The notes under the pieces are model-generated. The model was not told the DNA's origin. It was given only the letters and a program-made list of their open reading frames with translations, and did no database searches. Shown here in pieces: positions 1-7,891 of a DNA stretch of 12,838 nucleotides; positions within the stretch are counted from its first letter, which is position 1; every line of letters starts with the position of its first letter. The stretch covers positions 1-12,838 of the forward strand of contig JALGVQ010000075.1 of assembly GCA_025774615.1 (NCBI GenBank). The letters are read 5' to 3'. The position numbers and the translations under genes were made by a program. This stretch comes from a bacterium. GTDB taxonomy: Bacteria; Blakebacterota; Blakebacteria; Blakebacterales; Blakebacteraceae.

Positions 1-1467
1 ATCATCGGCGCTGGCGACCGTGTATGCGCCGGCCGCGCCGATAACAGCAACGCGTTTCATCTGGGTCGGGTCGGACTTGTCGATCCGGTCACCCGAGGTG
101 TGGTACCACTGGTCGGGCCAGACGATCATCATGACCCCGGGCACCTGGACACCCCAGTTGTTGAAGACCATGTGGTCGGAGGCGCCATAGTGGGTCTCGA
201 TGCTGTAGTAGAACGGCTCTTCGGGACCGGTCGGGGCGATTATCGGGCGGGGAACCTTGTAGAACCCGCTCCGGTTCTGGATCCGCTCCCGGTTTCCCTC
301 TCCCACGAAGCGGTAGTAGTTCTCCATCACATCGTTGATGTAGTGGGCATTCCCATAGGATGTGCGCATCAGGCACATGAAGCCTTTATTGAGCCGCAGC
401 GACTCACCCACCATGTCCATGTTGATGTTGCAGAAGGTCTCCTCCATCAGGTCCTGGTTGGCCTTGACCCACGGACCGGTTCCGGAGAACTCCGGACCCC
501 AGAGGAAGCGGATCGTCCGCGTCGGTCTCGGGATCCTGCCCTCCTCGATCAGGGTGTGGAGGGTACGGGCCACTTCGAGGATCCCGGCGCTTCCTGACTT
601 GTTGTCGTTCGCGCCCTGCTTGGTGTATCCCTCGAAGAGGTGGGCCGAAAGGATCACCTCGCCGGCATTCGGGTCGGTCCCGGGGATGTGACAGATCACA
701 TCCTCCAGGTCGTATTCGCGGGTGGTTGCTTCCACCTCTGCATGGACGGTGATGGTCTCACCAGCCATCAGACGGCGCTTCAGAACGTATGCATCCCTCG
801 GGGGGATATAGAAGCCGAACTTCGTCTCACCAGCACTGCCGCCCCTCCCACTGACTCCACTCCAGGGAATCTGCAGCGGATCGAAATAGGGACGACTGTT
901 GGCGATACAGATAACGCCCTCGGCGCCCATCTGCTGGCAGGCGATCCGGTGGGTTCCGCTCATCGATCCCTCGGTCACCACGATCTTGCCTGCGACCCCG
1001 GCCCGTTCGCACTCCTCCTGGGTGCCCGTGCCGACCCACACCAGTTCGGCAGTGACGTCAGCGTTCTGGCTGCCACTGGCCAGCATGGCCCGCATGTCCT
1101 GGAAGGAGGACAGTTTCTGGCGCATGGGGGTCATCTCCCACAGCTCTCCCTTGATGCCGTCCCAGGCAGTGCCGCCGGGGAAGCGAACGATCTCGGCACC
1201 GGGCAGACCATAGAGTACCAGCTGATCATAGATGTACTGAGCCTCGTAGAAGGTGCCTTCCCACTCGGGAGCCAGCCGGTCCTTGTTGTAACCACCGGTC
1301 TCCATGATGGTGTTGAAGGCTGTCTCACCGGAGGCCTCACCGATGATCTCGTCCATGACATCAGCGTCCACGAAGGTCCACTGGTACCAGGGGGTCATCT
1401 GAGCCTGAGCGGTGGAACCGATCAGGAAGAGGAATGCGGTCAGAAGGAACAGAGAACGTCGGAGCAT
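1..1467 (-). CDS. Secreted PA-domain M28-type metallopeptidase (C-terminus cut by window edge)
   Basis: Likely an exported zinc aminopeptidase. The visible part is 489 codons, read from an ATG at 1467 with a strong GGGAGG ribosome site (1474-1479) six bases upstream. Residues 1-22 form a Sec signal peptide (MLRR, hydrophobic run, AQA cleavage site). Around residues 120-230 the sequence resembles a protease-associated (PA) domain, with GKIVVTEG at 160-167. The peptidase domain follows from about 265: H276 in AHLFEG, D288 in GANDN, E326 in WGPEFSG, D351 in NMDMVG and H456 in YHTSGD match the order of M28 metal ligands and general base. The usual HxD and EE pairs are not intact: F278 replaces the Asp and F327 replaces the second Glu. 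This looks more like the divergent M28-like branch than a classical aminopeptidase. The stop codon lies beyond position 1, probably close, since the last ligand has been passed. Family assignment is firm; substrate is unknown. Confidence 0.88.
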   Translation of the reverse strand, partial: MLRRSLFLLTAFLFLIGSTAQAQMTPWYQWTFVDADVMDEIIGEASGETAFNTIMETGGYNKDRLAPEWEGTFYEAQYIYDQLVLYGLPGAEIVRFPGGTAWDGIKGELWEMTPMRQKLSSFQDMRAMLASGSQNADVTAELVWVGTGTQEECERAGVAGKIVVTEGSMSGTHRIACQQMGAEGVICIANSRPYFDPLQIPWSGVSGRGGSAGETKFGFYIPPRDAYVLKRRLMAGETITVHAEVEATTREYDLEDVICHIPGTDPNAGEVILSAHLFEGYTKQGANDNKSGSAGILEVARTLHTLIEEGRIPRPTRTIRFLWGPEFSGTGPWVKANQDLMEETFCNINMDMVGESLRLNKGFMCLMRTSYGNAHYINDVMENYYRFVGEGNRERIQNRSGFYKVPRPIIAPTGPEEPFYYSIETHYGASDHMVFNNWGVQVPGVMMIVWPDQWYHTSGDRIDKSDPTQMKRVAVIGAAGAYTVASADD

Positions 1468-1525
1468 GTCGAACCTCCCGGAGGGATCAGAAGTTGGAAC
1501 CGGATCATTCAGGTGATGTCGGCTC

Positions 1526-1554
1526 ATTCTATCTGGGGGGCCTTTGAGGCACAA
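1526..1554 (-). promoter_or_regulatory. Putative sigma70-type promoter of the M28 peptidase gene
   Basis: On the minus strand a TAGAAT box (1526-1531, five of six to consensus) lies exactly 17 bases downstream of TTGTGC (1549-1554, three of six). Transcription would begin near 1519, leaving a leader of about 50 nt before the ribosome site. The peptidase follows the kinase operon in the same direction after 224 bases, so a promoter of its own is expected. This is a match by eye only. Confidence 0.4.
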
Positions 1555-1627
1555 GCAGTCCTCTCACCCCTTTGTAGATGATGCAGTCCACTGCGCAGAA
1601 ATCTTCGGGCTTATCTGCAAGCAGGGG

Positions 1628-1639
1628 AGATCACGATCT
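1628..1639. promoter_or_regulatory. Short inverted repeat AGATC-AC-GATCT, possible operator
   Basis: Perfect 5-bp arms separated by two bases, between the stop of the hybrid kinase gene and the promoter proposed for the peptidase gene. It sits about 75 bases upstream of the -35 box. It is short enough to occur by chance, and no regulator is suggested by the neighbours. The rest of the 1468-1691 gap shows no gene and no convincing rho-independent terminator. Confidence 0.15.
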
Positions 1640-1691
1640 GAATGAGAGCTGGACGAACGCCTTGATCAGGTGTCATGTCCGTGACAGGGCA

Positions 1692-4202
1692 CTAAGCCCG
1701 ATCGAGGATCGAACGCACCGTCTGTGCCAGAGTCGAGGGTGAATACGGTTTGGGTAAGAAATCGACTCCTTCACCAAGGATCCCATGCCTGGTAATGGCA
1801 TCATCGGTGTACCCACTGATGAACAGCACCTTCAGTCCCGGACGCTGTACGGCGATCGATTCCGCGAGATCCGCCCCACTCATTCCAGGCATGACGACGT
1901 CGGTGATCATGAGATCCAGATCGCCGGTATGTCCGGCAGAGAAGATGATAGCCTCTTCAGGAGTGGAAAAGGCGTGGACCGAATAGCCCATCGTGCTCAA
2001 TGCCTCTTCGGTCACCTCTCTGACTCCTTCCTGATCCTCCACCAGCAGGATGGTCTCGCTTCCACCCGCAGAGAAAGAATCGGCCGGGGCAACCTGTTCG
2101 TACTCGACCTCTTTGTCTGTTGCCGGGAGGAAGATCTTCATGGTGGTGCCGGCCCCGACTCTACTCTCCACTTCGATCCTGCCTTTACAGCGTTCCACTA
2201 TGCCATACACAGTGGCAAGGCCCAGGCCGGATCCTGTCTCCTTTGAAGTGAAGAAAGGTTCGAATAATCGGGATTGTGTCTCTTCATCCATACCGGATCC
2301 GGTGTCTGATATGGCCAGGCAGACGTCATCTTCACTTTCTGTGATCTGTTCCCGGTCCGAGGTGGCGGATGGTTGTCCGGAAACATTGGTAGCGGAGACG
2401 ATCAGTTCCCCGCCATCCGACATGGCATCGTGGGAGTTGACGACCAGGTTCATGATCACCTGATCGAGCTCTCCGGGATCGACCAGTACTCTGGCCAGCC
2501 CTTCATCACTTCTGACAGTGAGATTGATATCCCCACCGATCACCCGTTCCAGCATCGGTCGCAGATTCTCGAGTGCCCGTGTGATATCAGTAACCCTGGG
2601 TTGAATGACCTGCTTCCTGCCGAACATGAGGAGACGGGTTGTCAGATCGGTGGCGCTGGCAGCTGCTTTCTGAATTGTTTCGAACCGCTCACGAGCGTCA
2701 TGTTCCTCGGAGAGTGACATCAACCCCCACTCGGCGCTCCCTGAAATTACCGTGAGGATATTGTTGAAATCATGAGCGATTCCGCCGGCGAGACGTCCAA
2801 CCGCTTCCATCTTCTGTGACTGTCGAAGTTGATCTTCAAGATGCTGGCGCTGGGTGATATCCCGGCCTATTCCACAATGAAACCCTACCCCCTCGTACTC
2901 GACATAACTGGTGGATATCTCTATCGGAATAATTGACCCATCCTCCCGGAGCATCCTTCCTTCGAACAGAAAAGTCCCGATCTCCTTCACCCGTTCGAAC
3001 ATGCCGGGCCATTTTTCCGGTGAAAGATCGGGATCGAGATCCCAGATATACATCTCCAGAAGTTCTTCAACAGTGTAGTTGGTCGCCTCGATCACCGCCG
3101 GGTTCGCATAGGTGACACGTCCATCCTGCGCCATCCAGAGGACTATCTCGGCAGCGTTATCTATCGTTACCTGCATCATCCGCAGACGTTCCTGGCCACG
3201 CTTCTCCTGCTCAATACTCACTACCCTGCCCATACCCCAGATGAGAACACTCAGCGCAAGGAACAGAGCCAGAACCGCGATGACAGAGAGCCGGAGGCTC
3301 TGCCGCCATGGTGCCAGGGCATCTGATCGATCGATCTTGGTCACCAGACCCCAATCGGTATGGGTGATCGATCTGGTCACCGCAAAGATCCGCTTGTGCC
3401 GATAGTCCACAAACTCACCGAACACCTCTGCCCCGCGAACCGCCTGAAGACCGGCCAGGGTTGGAGCTGGTTGCGGGAGCACTTCCCCGATCTGCATATC
3501 CTCACCCAGTCGGCGGGGTGAGATAAACCGGACACCTCCATCCTCCGGCTGCAGAAGCAGGGTTTCCATTGATGAGTAAAGAAACTGCTCCTCAACCAGA
3601 AGAGGGTAGAGTTCTGAATTGGGATCGATCCCGGCGACAATCACACCCATCGTTCTTCCGGCATCCACATCCATAACAGGGGCCATGACGGTCAGCCAGG
3701 GAGTGCTCACGTCCTGATGAAAATAAATTCCGAAGGTATATACCCTGCCATTCTCGATCACTGTCTGAACCATGGAATCGATATGGCCGGGTGTCGGACT
3801 CTCAACCTGAGAGGTGGAGAGAATTGTCGTTCCATCCTCATCCAGTAGATGAATGCGGGAGAATTTGTATTCTTCTTTTGCCAGATTCAGAAAGGCGAGC
3901 GACGATTCCTGGTCATCGAGATCGTTGATGTACCGGACCAGGCAGTTGTTGCCGGCAATTACTCTAAGATCGGCGTGGTTCTCTTCCAGCCAGGAATTTA
4001 CATACGCCTCTCGTTCATGGGCCAGTGAGAGTAGACGCGACTCAATAGAGCTGATCTCATGCCTGTAGGAGACACTCGACCCGATGATCAGACCTGCAGT
4101 TGTCAGTACACCTATAGACAACCAGATCCGTACAAGAATCTTTGGCGTCAAACGCATGATGAGGCCGGAAAAGACCCTGTTTCTGTCCTGAATCCGGCTC
4201 AC
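1692..4202 (-). CDS. Hybrid sensor histidine kinase: dCache-like, PAS, HisKA, HATPase, receiver
   Basis: Membrane-bound hybrid kinase of 836 residues, last gene of the Kor operon. A first membrane helix (about 24-46) and a second (about 304-327) bracket a roughly 255-residue extracytoplasmic domain that looks like a double Cache ligand sensor. A PAS domain follows (about 340-450), then HisKA with phospho-acceptor H477 in AHDFNN. The ATPase domain has the N box around N585/N589, G1 DTGSGM (633-638) and G2 GSGLGLA (657-663). The C-terminal receiver (about 716-836) has acidic D723, phospho-acceptor D768 in ITDVVMPG and K818, so all catalytic residues are present. The architecture resembles CckA/NtrB-like phosphorelay kinases. 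No partner response regulator or phosphotransfer protein is in the window. The GTG start overlaps the korB stop as GTGA; an ATG at 4157 (residue 16) is an alternative start that would give a shorter cytoplasmic tail. The signal sensed is unknown. Confidence 0.93.
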   Translation of the reverse strand: MSRIQDRNRVFSGLIMRLTPKILVRIWLSIGVLTTAGLIIGSSVSYRHEISSIESRLLSLAHEREAYVNSWLEENHADLRVIAGNNCLVRYINDLDDQESSLAFLNLAKEEYKFSRIHLLDEDGTTILSTSQVESPTPGHIDSMVQTVIENGRVYTFGIYFHQDVSTPWLTVMAPVMDVDAGRTMGVIVAGIDPNSELYPLLVEEQFLYSSMETLLLQPEDGGVRFISPRRLGEDMQIGEVLPQPAPTLAGLQAVRGAEVFGEFVDYRHKRIFAVTRSITHTDWGLVTKIDRSDALAPWRQSLRLSVIAVLALFLALSVLIWGMGRVVSIEQEKRGQERLRMMQVTIDNAAEIVLWMAQDGRVTYANPAVIEATNYTVEELLEMYIWDLDPDLSPEKWPGMFERVKEIGTFLFEGRMLREDGSIIPIEISTSYVEYEGVGFHCGIGRDITQRQHLEDQLRQSQKMEAVGRLAGGIAHDFNNILTVISGSAEWGLMSLSEEHDARERFETIQKAAASATDLTTRLLMFGRKQVIQPRVTDITRALENLRPMLERVIGGDINLTVRSDEGLARVLVDPGELDQVIMNLVVNSHDAMSDGGELIVSATNVSGQPSATSDREQITESEDDVCLAISDTGSGMDEETQSRLFEPFFTSKETGSGLGLATVYGIVERCKGRIEVESRVGAGTTMKIFLPATDKEVEYEQVAPADSFSAGGSETILLVEDQEGVREVTEEALSTMGYSVHAFSTPEEAIIFSAGHTGDLDLMITDVVMPGMSGADLAESIAVQRPGLKVLFISGYTDDAITRHGILGEGVDFLPKPYSPSTLAQTVRSILDRA

Positions 4203-5089
4203 TGATCACCGTTCCGGGCGCGCATGACCGTCTCCTTCTCGGAGTCTTCGAATGTCGGTCGGTCAGGTTCTTCATAGAGTACTCCATAATAGTGCTTCTT
4301 TTCGAGCGCGAGCTGCAGGGCGCCATTCAGGTCGGATGGATCATGATCTCCGGGTACCGGTTCCCACGCTCCCCGCAGGTTATCCCAGGTGTTGTTCACC
4401 GAATCAAAGGTCACACAGGGAGTGAGTACGGGCACGAAACTGAAGCCCTGGTGTGAGAGGGCGCGCACGAAAATCTCTTTCAGGTTCTCAGGTTCCCCTG
4501 CGTAGCCATGTCCCAGAAAACTTGCCCGGTAGCTGAGACCGAGCAGGACGGGATCGAGCGGTTCGTCGGGATTCCCGTAGGGATGGGTACCGGTTATCTG
4601 TCCGCGCGGTGTGGTGGGTGAACTCTGTCCCTTGGTCAGACCGTAGATACCATTATCGAAAAGGATGTAGGTCATGTCCACGTTCCTGCGAATCGCGTGC
4701 GGCAGGTGCCCGCCGCCGATTCCCAGTCCGTCCCCATCACCACCCACGACCAGGACGTGCAGATCGGGATTGGCGATCTTCACTCCGCTCGCGATCGTGA
4801 GGGCCCTGCCGTGAACCCCGTGGAATCCGTATCCCTTGAAGAAGAAGGGATACCGGCCGGCACACCCGATCCCGCTGACCACCACCAGATTGTGATTCTC
4901 TATCTGCAGCTCGGTAAGGGCCTGCGCCAGAGCATGGGTGATCCCGTAATACCCGCAGCCCGGACACCAGGTCGGTAGCGCTTCACTTCGATAATCGAGC
5001 AGGCCCGAATCCGCGACCTGTTCCAGATCCCGCCTGATATCGCGGTCGAGGAGAGGGTATTGACCGTCGCTGAAGGTCTCTTCACTCAT
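4199..5089 (-). CDS. korB: 2-oxoacid:ferredoxin oxidoreductase beta subunit (KorB-like)
   Basis: Thiamine-diphosphate subunit (296 residues) of a Kor-type enzyme that converts a 2-oxoacid, CoA and oxidised ferredoxin to acyl-CoA, CO2 and reduced ferredoxin in the cytoplasm. WCPGCG (41-46) is the family signature. GDGDGLGIGGGH (117-128) with DNGIYGLTKGQ (145-155) is the ThDP/Mg binding region. Cysteines C42, C45, C76 (GIGCAG) and C225 (TPCVTFD) occupy the places that bind the single proximal [4Fe-4S] cluster in two-subunit Kors. The start overlaps the korA stop as ATGA, and its own stop overlaps the kinase start. The N-terminus has about 35 residues before the signature. The 2-oxoglutarate assignment rests on overall resemblance to KorB; a broader 2-oxoacid or branched-chain specificity cannot be excluded. 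Confidence 0.95.
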   Translation of the reverse strand: MSEETFSDGQYPLLDRDIRRDLEQVADSGLLDYRSEALPTWCPGCGYYGITHALAQALTELQIENHNLVVVSGIGCAGRYPFFFKGYGFHGVHGRALTIASGVKIANPDLHVLVVGGDGDGLGIGGGHLPHAIRRNVDMTYILFDNGIYGLTKGQSSPTTPRGQITGTHPYGNPDEPLDPVLLGLSYRASFLGHGYAGEPENLKEIFVRALSHQGFSFVPVLTPCVTFDSVNNTWDNLRGAWEPVPGDHDPSDLNGALQLALEKKHYYGVLYEEPDRPTFEDSEKETVMRARNGDQ

Positions 5090-6861
5090 CTGTTGAGCCC
5101 TCCTGCCACTTCGATGATCCGTTCACTCGGAATCGGTCCGGCAGGGATCTCCGTGATCCTGATGACCTCCCGGCAGACTACCGCCTCCACCATGTTCGCG
5201 AACTGTCCGGAATAATTCCCTTCGGCAACGATCAGGTTCCGACTACGGGATGAGAATTCCTTGAGAGCATCCTCGTGGAGCGGCCAGATCAGGCGCGGGA
5301 AGAGACCACCGGCATTCATGTCGGTGGTATGCAGGTGTTCAAGGGCTTCCCTGGCGGATCCGATCGTAGATCCCCAGCTGATGATGCCGACATCCAGTTC
5401 GCCATCGGCACCCTCCGGTACCGGAGCAGGCCAGGCATCCCGCAGGGTATTGAACTTCAGATACCGTTTCTCTGTCATCCGGAGGTGGTTCTCCGGGGAG
5501 TATTCGGGCATACCCCGCTCGTCATGCTCAAGACCGGTAGCGGGATAATGGAGTCCTGGAGTTCCGGGGATCGAGCGGGGTGAGACGCCGTCAGGTGTGA
5601 TCACAAACCGTTTGAAGTCCTCTGCAGCTACGGGATCAGCGATCCGGTTCTCGTATCTCCCCCAGATGGCGAGATCCCCCTCCGGCCAGGTGATATCCTC
5701 AACCCGGTTGGCGAGGAAGAGATCGGTGAGGAGGATCACCGGTGTCTGGAACGCTTCGGCCACTTCGAATGCCTTCACGGTCAGTTTGTGACATTCGGTC
5801 ACATCGGCCGGTGCGAGGACCGGTCGGGGTGAATCACCCGATCCGCCGAAGACGGCGATATTCAGATCAGACTGTTCAGTTTTAGTCGGCAATCCGGTCG
5901 AGGGACCGCCCCGCTGTCCATTCACGACAACCACCGGCACTTCCGCCATTACCGCCAGATTGAGAAACTCTGACATGAGACTCAGCCCGGGGCCACTTGT
6001 CGCGGTGATGGATCGTTTTCCGGCGAATCCCCCACCGATGATGTGCCCGATGGCGCTGATCTCATCTTCTGTCTGGACGACGACGCCTCCCTGTTTCGGG
6101 AGTTCCTTTGCCAGTATCTCCATGATTTTGGTGGCAGGTGTTATCGGATACCCTGCGTAGAGCCTTACCCCGGCATCGAGACAGGCCCGGGCAACCGCCT
6201 CATTCCCGGAAACGATTACCACATCATCACGCGCTCCCGGTACCCGTTCCTCGAAATCGATGGCATCCGCCTTCACCAGTCTGGTGTTGGCGTACTCCAG
6301 CCCCAGATCGAATGCCCTGATGTTCGATTCGGCGATCTCCTCCGATTTACGCGTGAACCGCTCACGGATCGCGTCGCGGAGATATTCTGACGGGAGATGG
6401 AAAATGCCGGAGAGCGCACCGAGCGCCACGATATTGCGGGAACGGGCGCTCTTCGTGGCGATCGAACTCAGTTCACCAAGCGGTATTCCGTATCCGATCA
6501 TGCCCGGCTCGATGAATCCGGCGATCGCTTCATCCTCTTCCACGTAGTTGGGAGGCTTCGAGTCGTAGAGGATCACCGCTCCTTCGGCCAGGGTATCGAG
6601 TTCGGTGATCGCGTGCAGGTCGTTCAGCGAGACAAGACAGTCCGCGAGACTACCCGGCGTCTGGACCGGTCGGTCACTGATCCGGGTGTGGGCCACACTC
6701 TTTCCGAATCCCCTGATCTCCGCCGGATAGAGATCGATATTCATGATGTGGTAACCCATGCGTGCTGCGGCACGGTTCAGAAAGGAACCAGCTGCGAGTG
6801 AGCCGTCACCGGCAGCACCACAGATCCGGAAAGTTACATCGATGCCGTTCAGCTCAGTCAT
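5086..6861 (-). CDS. korA: 2-oxoacid:ferredoxin oxidoreductase alpha subunit with fused gamma domain (KorA-like)
   Basis: Partner of KorB, 591 residues. The N-terminal ~190 residues are the gamma domain (GAAGDGS at 15-21, YPAEIRG at 45-51, ISDRPVQTPG at 61-70). The alpha domain follows from about 212: YPITP (238-242) is the CoA/2-oxoacid-binding signature, with TEDEISA (264-270), TSGPG (288-292) and GQRGGPSTGLPTKTEQSD (315-332) typical of OFOR alpha chains. The C-terminal transketolase-C-like part carries GIISWGST (492-499) and ends the fold. The gamma-alpha fusion is the usual two-subunit Kor layout. Where many homologues have EIRGGHAS, this one reads EIRGFGKSVAH. The ATG start overlaps the upstream flavoprotein gene by eight bases, with GGTGG seven bases before it. 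No separate KorC or KorD is present in the operon. Confidence 0.95.
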   Translation of the reverse strand: MTELNGIDVTFRICGAAGDGSLAAGSFLNRAAARMGYHIMNIDLYPAEIRGFGKSVAHTRISDRPVQTPGSLADCLVSLNDLHAITELDTLAEGAVILYDSKPPNYVEEDEAIAGFIEPGMIGYGIPLGELSSIATKSARSRNIVALGALSGIFHLPSEYLRDAIRERFTRKSEEIAESNIRAFDLGLEYANTRLVKADAIDFEERVPGARDDVVIVSGNEAVARACLDAGVRLYAGYPITPATKIMEILAKELPKQGGVVVQTEDEISAIGHIIGGGFAGKRSITATSGPGLSLMSEFLNLAVMAEVPVVVVNGQRGGPSTGLPTKTEQSDLNIAVFGGSGDSPRPVLAPADVTECHKLTVKAFEVAEAFQTPVILLTDLFLANRVEDITWPEGDLAIWGRYENRIADPVAAEDFKRFVITPDGVSPRSIPGTPGLHYPATGLEHDERGMPEYSPENHLRMTEKRYLKFNTLRDAWPAPVPEGADGELDVGIISWGSTIGSAREALEHLHTTDMNAGGLFPRLIWPLHEDALKEFSSRSRNLIVAEGNYSGQFANMVEAVVCREVIRITEIPAGPIPSERIIEVAGGLNR

Positions 6862-7891
6862 ATATGTGCCACCAGGAAGTATTGATCTTCAGTCCTTCGT
6901 AATCGAGCGCGCTTTCCTTCGGAGCACCGGCGGTCGCGCTCTCTCCCAGCATATTCCTGGCCGCCACCTCACCCAGGAGTCTGGCATTCTCCCACCCGAT
7001 GCTGACCCAGTAGTTGTTGATCGCAGGATTCCAGATCTGGGCGCAGTCACCGGCAGCGTACACATCAGGGTTGCGCGATTGCAGGTGATCATCGACAAGG
7101 ATGCCCCGATCAATGTCGAGTCCGCTTGAGAAGAGGAACTCCACATTCGGTACGAGACCGAAGAACGCTCCCACCAGGTCACACGATATCCTCTTCTCCC
7201 GGCGTGTCGTTACCTCGTACCCCGACGTTCCCTCCTCTATACCAGCGACTTCCTCTATACCGGTGATCTCATCGTCGATGAGTACTTCTGCCCCATGTTT
7301 TGTCAGCCGTTCAGCGAATTCGGTCCGGATCTCATCAGTGAGGGTGAGCGGCCAGAAGGAATCCCGGTCGATCAGGAAGAGGACCTCTCTGCCCATGCGC
7401 AGAAGGGTCTCTGTTATCCTCAGGCTCACAAGGTCACCCCCGACCATCAGCACCCGCTTCACTCCAGCCAGCTTCTCCTTGAATTCACGGGCGTGACTGA
7501 GCCCCTTCACGATGGTGAAGTGATGCCGGTAGGTGTAGTGGACTTCGGGGATACGCGGCCAGCCACCGCAGCAGAGGAGCAGTCTGGTGAAGTGCACCTT
7601 CTCCATATGTTTAAGGTAGAGCGTCTTCTCCTTCAGGTCGACCCGCTGCACCTCCTGCCCGAGCCGCAGTCTGATGTTCTGCTCCCGATAATGAGCCGGA
7701 GGACGGACCACGATCTGGTCCTCCTGAAGTTCTTCGGAAATGACGAAGCGGAGTTTGTGCCGATAGTAGAAGGGGAAGAACTCACGTGAGATCACCGTGA
7801 TGCGACTGTCGGGATCGCCCTGTCGCAGGATATCGACCGCTGCGTTTGCCGCCACACCATTGCCGATTATGACGTAGTGCTCACTGGCCAT
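6854..7891 (-). CDS. Small FAD-dependent pyridine nucleotide-disulfide oxidoreductase-like protein, degenerate NAD site
   Basis: Cytoplasmic flavoprotein of 345 residues with the Pyr_redox_2 fold seen in nitrite-reductase and rubredoxin-reductase flavin domains. The N-terminal FAD loop is VIIGNGVAANAA (7-18), and the second FAD contact is VYAAGDCAQ (277-285). The central dinucleotide loop should read GxGxxG, but residues 151-156 are GGDLVS, with Asp and Ser replacing the two later glycines. NAD(P)H binding is therefore doubtful. There is no redox CxxC; C107-C108 sit at the strand usually ending in ATG. I chose the ATG at 7891 because GAGG lies six bases upstream; a GTG at 7903 in the same frame has a badly spaced site. 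It overlaps the GltD-like gene by 11 bases and korA by 8, so it is probably a working part of the Kor module. Its electron donor and acceptor are unknown. Confidence 0.9.
   Translation of the reverse strand: MASEHYVIIGNGVAANAAVDILRQGDPDSRITVISREFFPFYYRHKLRFVISEELQEDQIVVRPPAHYREQNIRLRLGQEVQRVDLKEKTLYLKHMEKVHFTRLLLCCGGWPRIPEVHYTYRHHFTIVKGLSHAREFKEKLAGVKRVLMVGGDLVSLRITETLLRMGREVLFLIDRDSFWPLTLTDEIRTEFAERLTKHGAEVLIDDEITGIEEVAGIEEGTSGYEVTTRREKRISCDLVGAFFGLVPNVEFLFSSGLDIDRGILVDDHLQSRNPDVYAAGDCAQIWNPAINNYWVSIGWENARLLGEVAARNMLGESATAGAPKESALDYEGLKINTSWWHIYD

Noticed and set aside
640-1581. Open frame of 313 codons on the plus strand
   Set aside because: It lies entirely opposite the M28 peptidase and its promoter, has no recognisable domain and no good ribosome site. 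The minus strand has a signal peptide, PA and peptidase motifs, so this is a shadow of high-GC coding DNA.
1671-1686. TGTCA/TGACA hairpin after the kinase gene as a terminator
   Set aside because: Five base pairs only and no T-run on the minus strand, so not a convincing rho-independent terminator.
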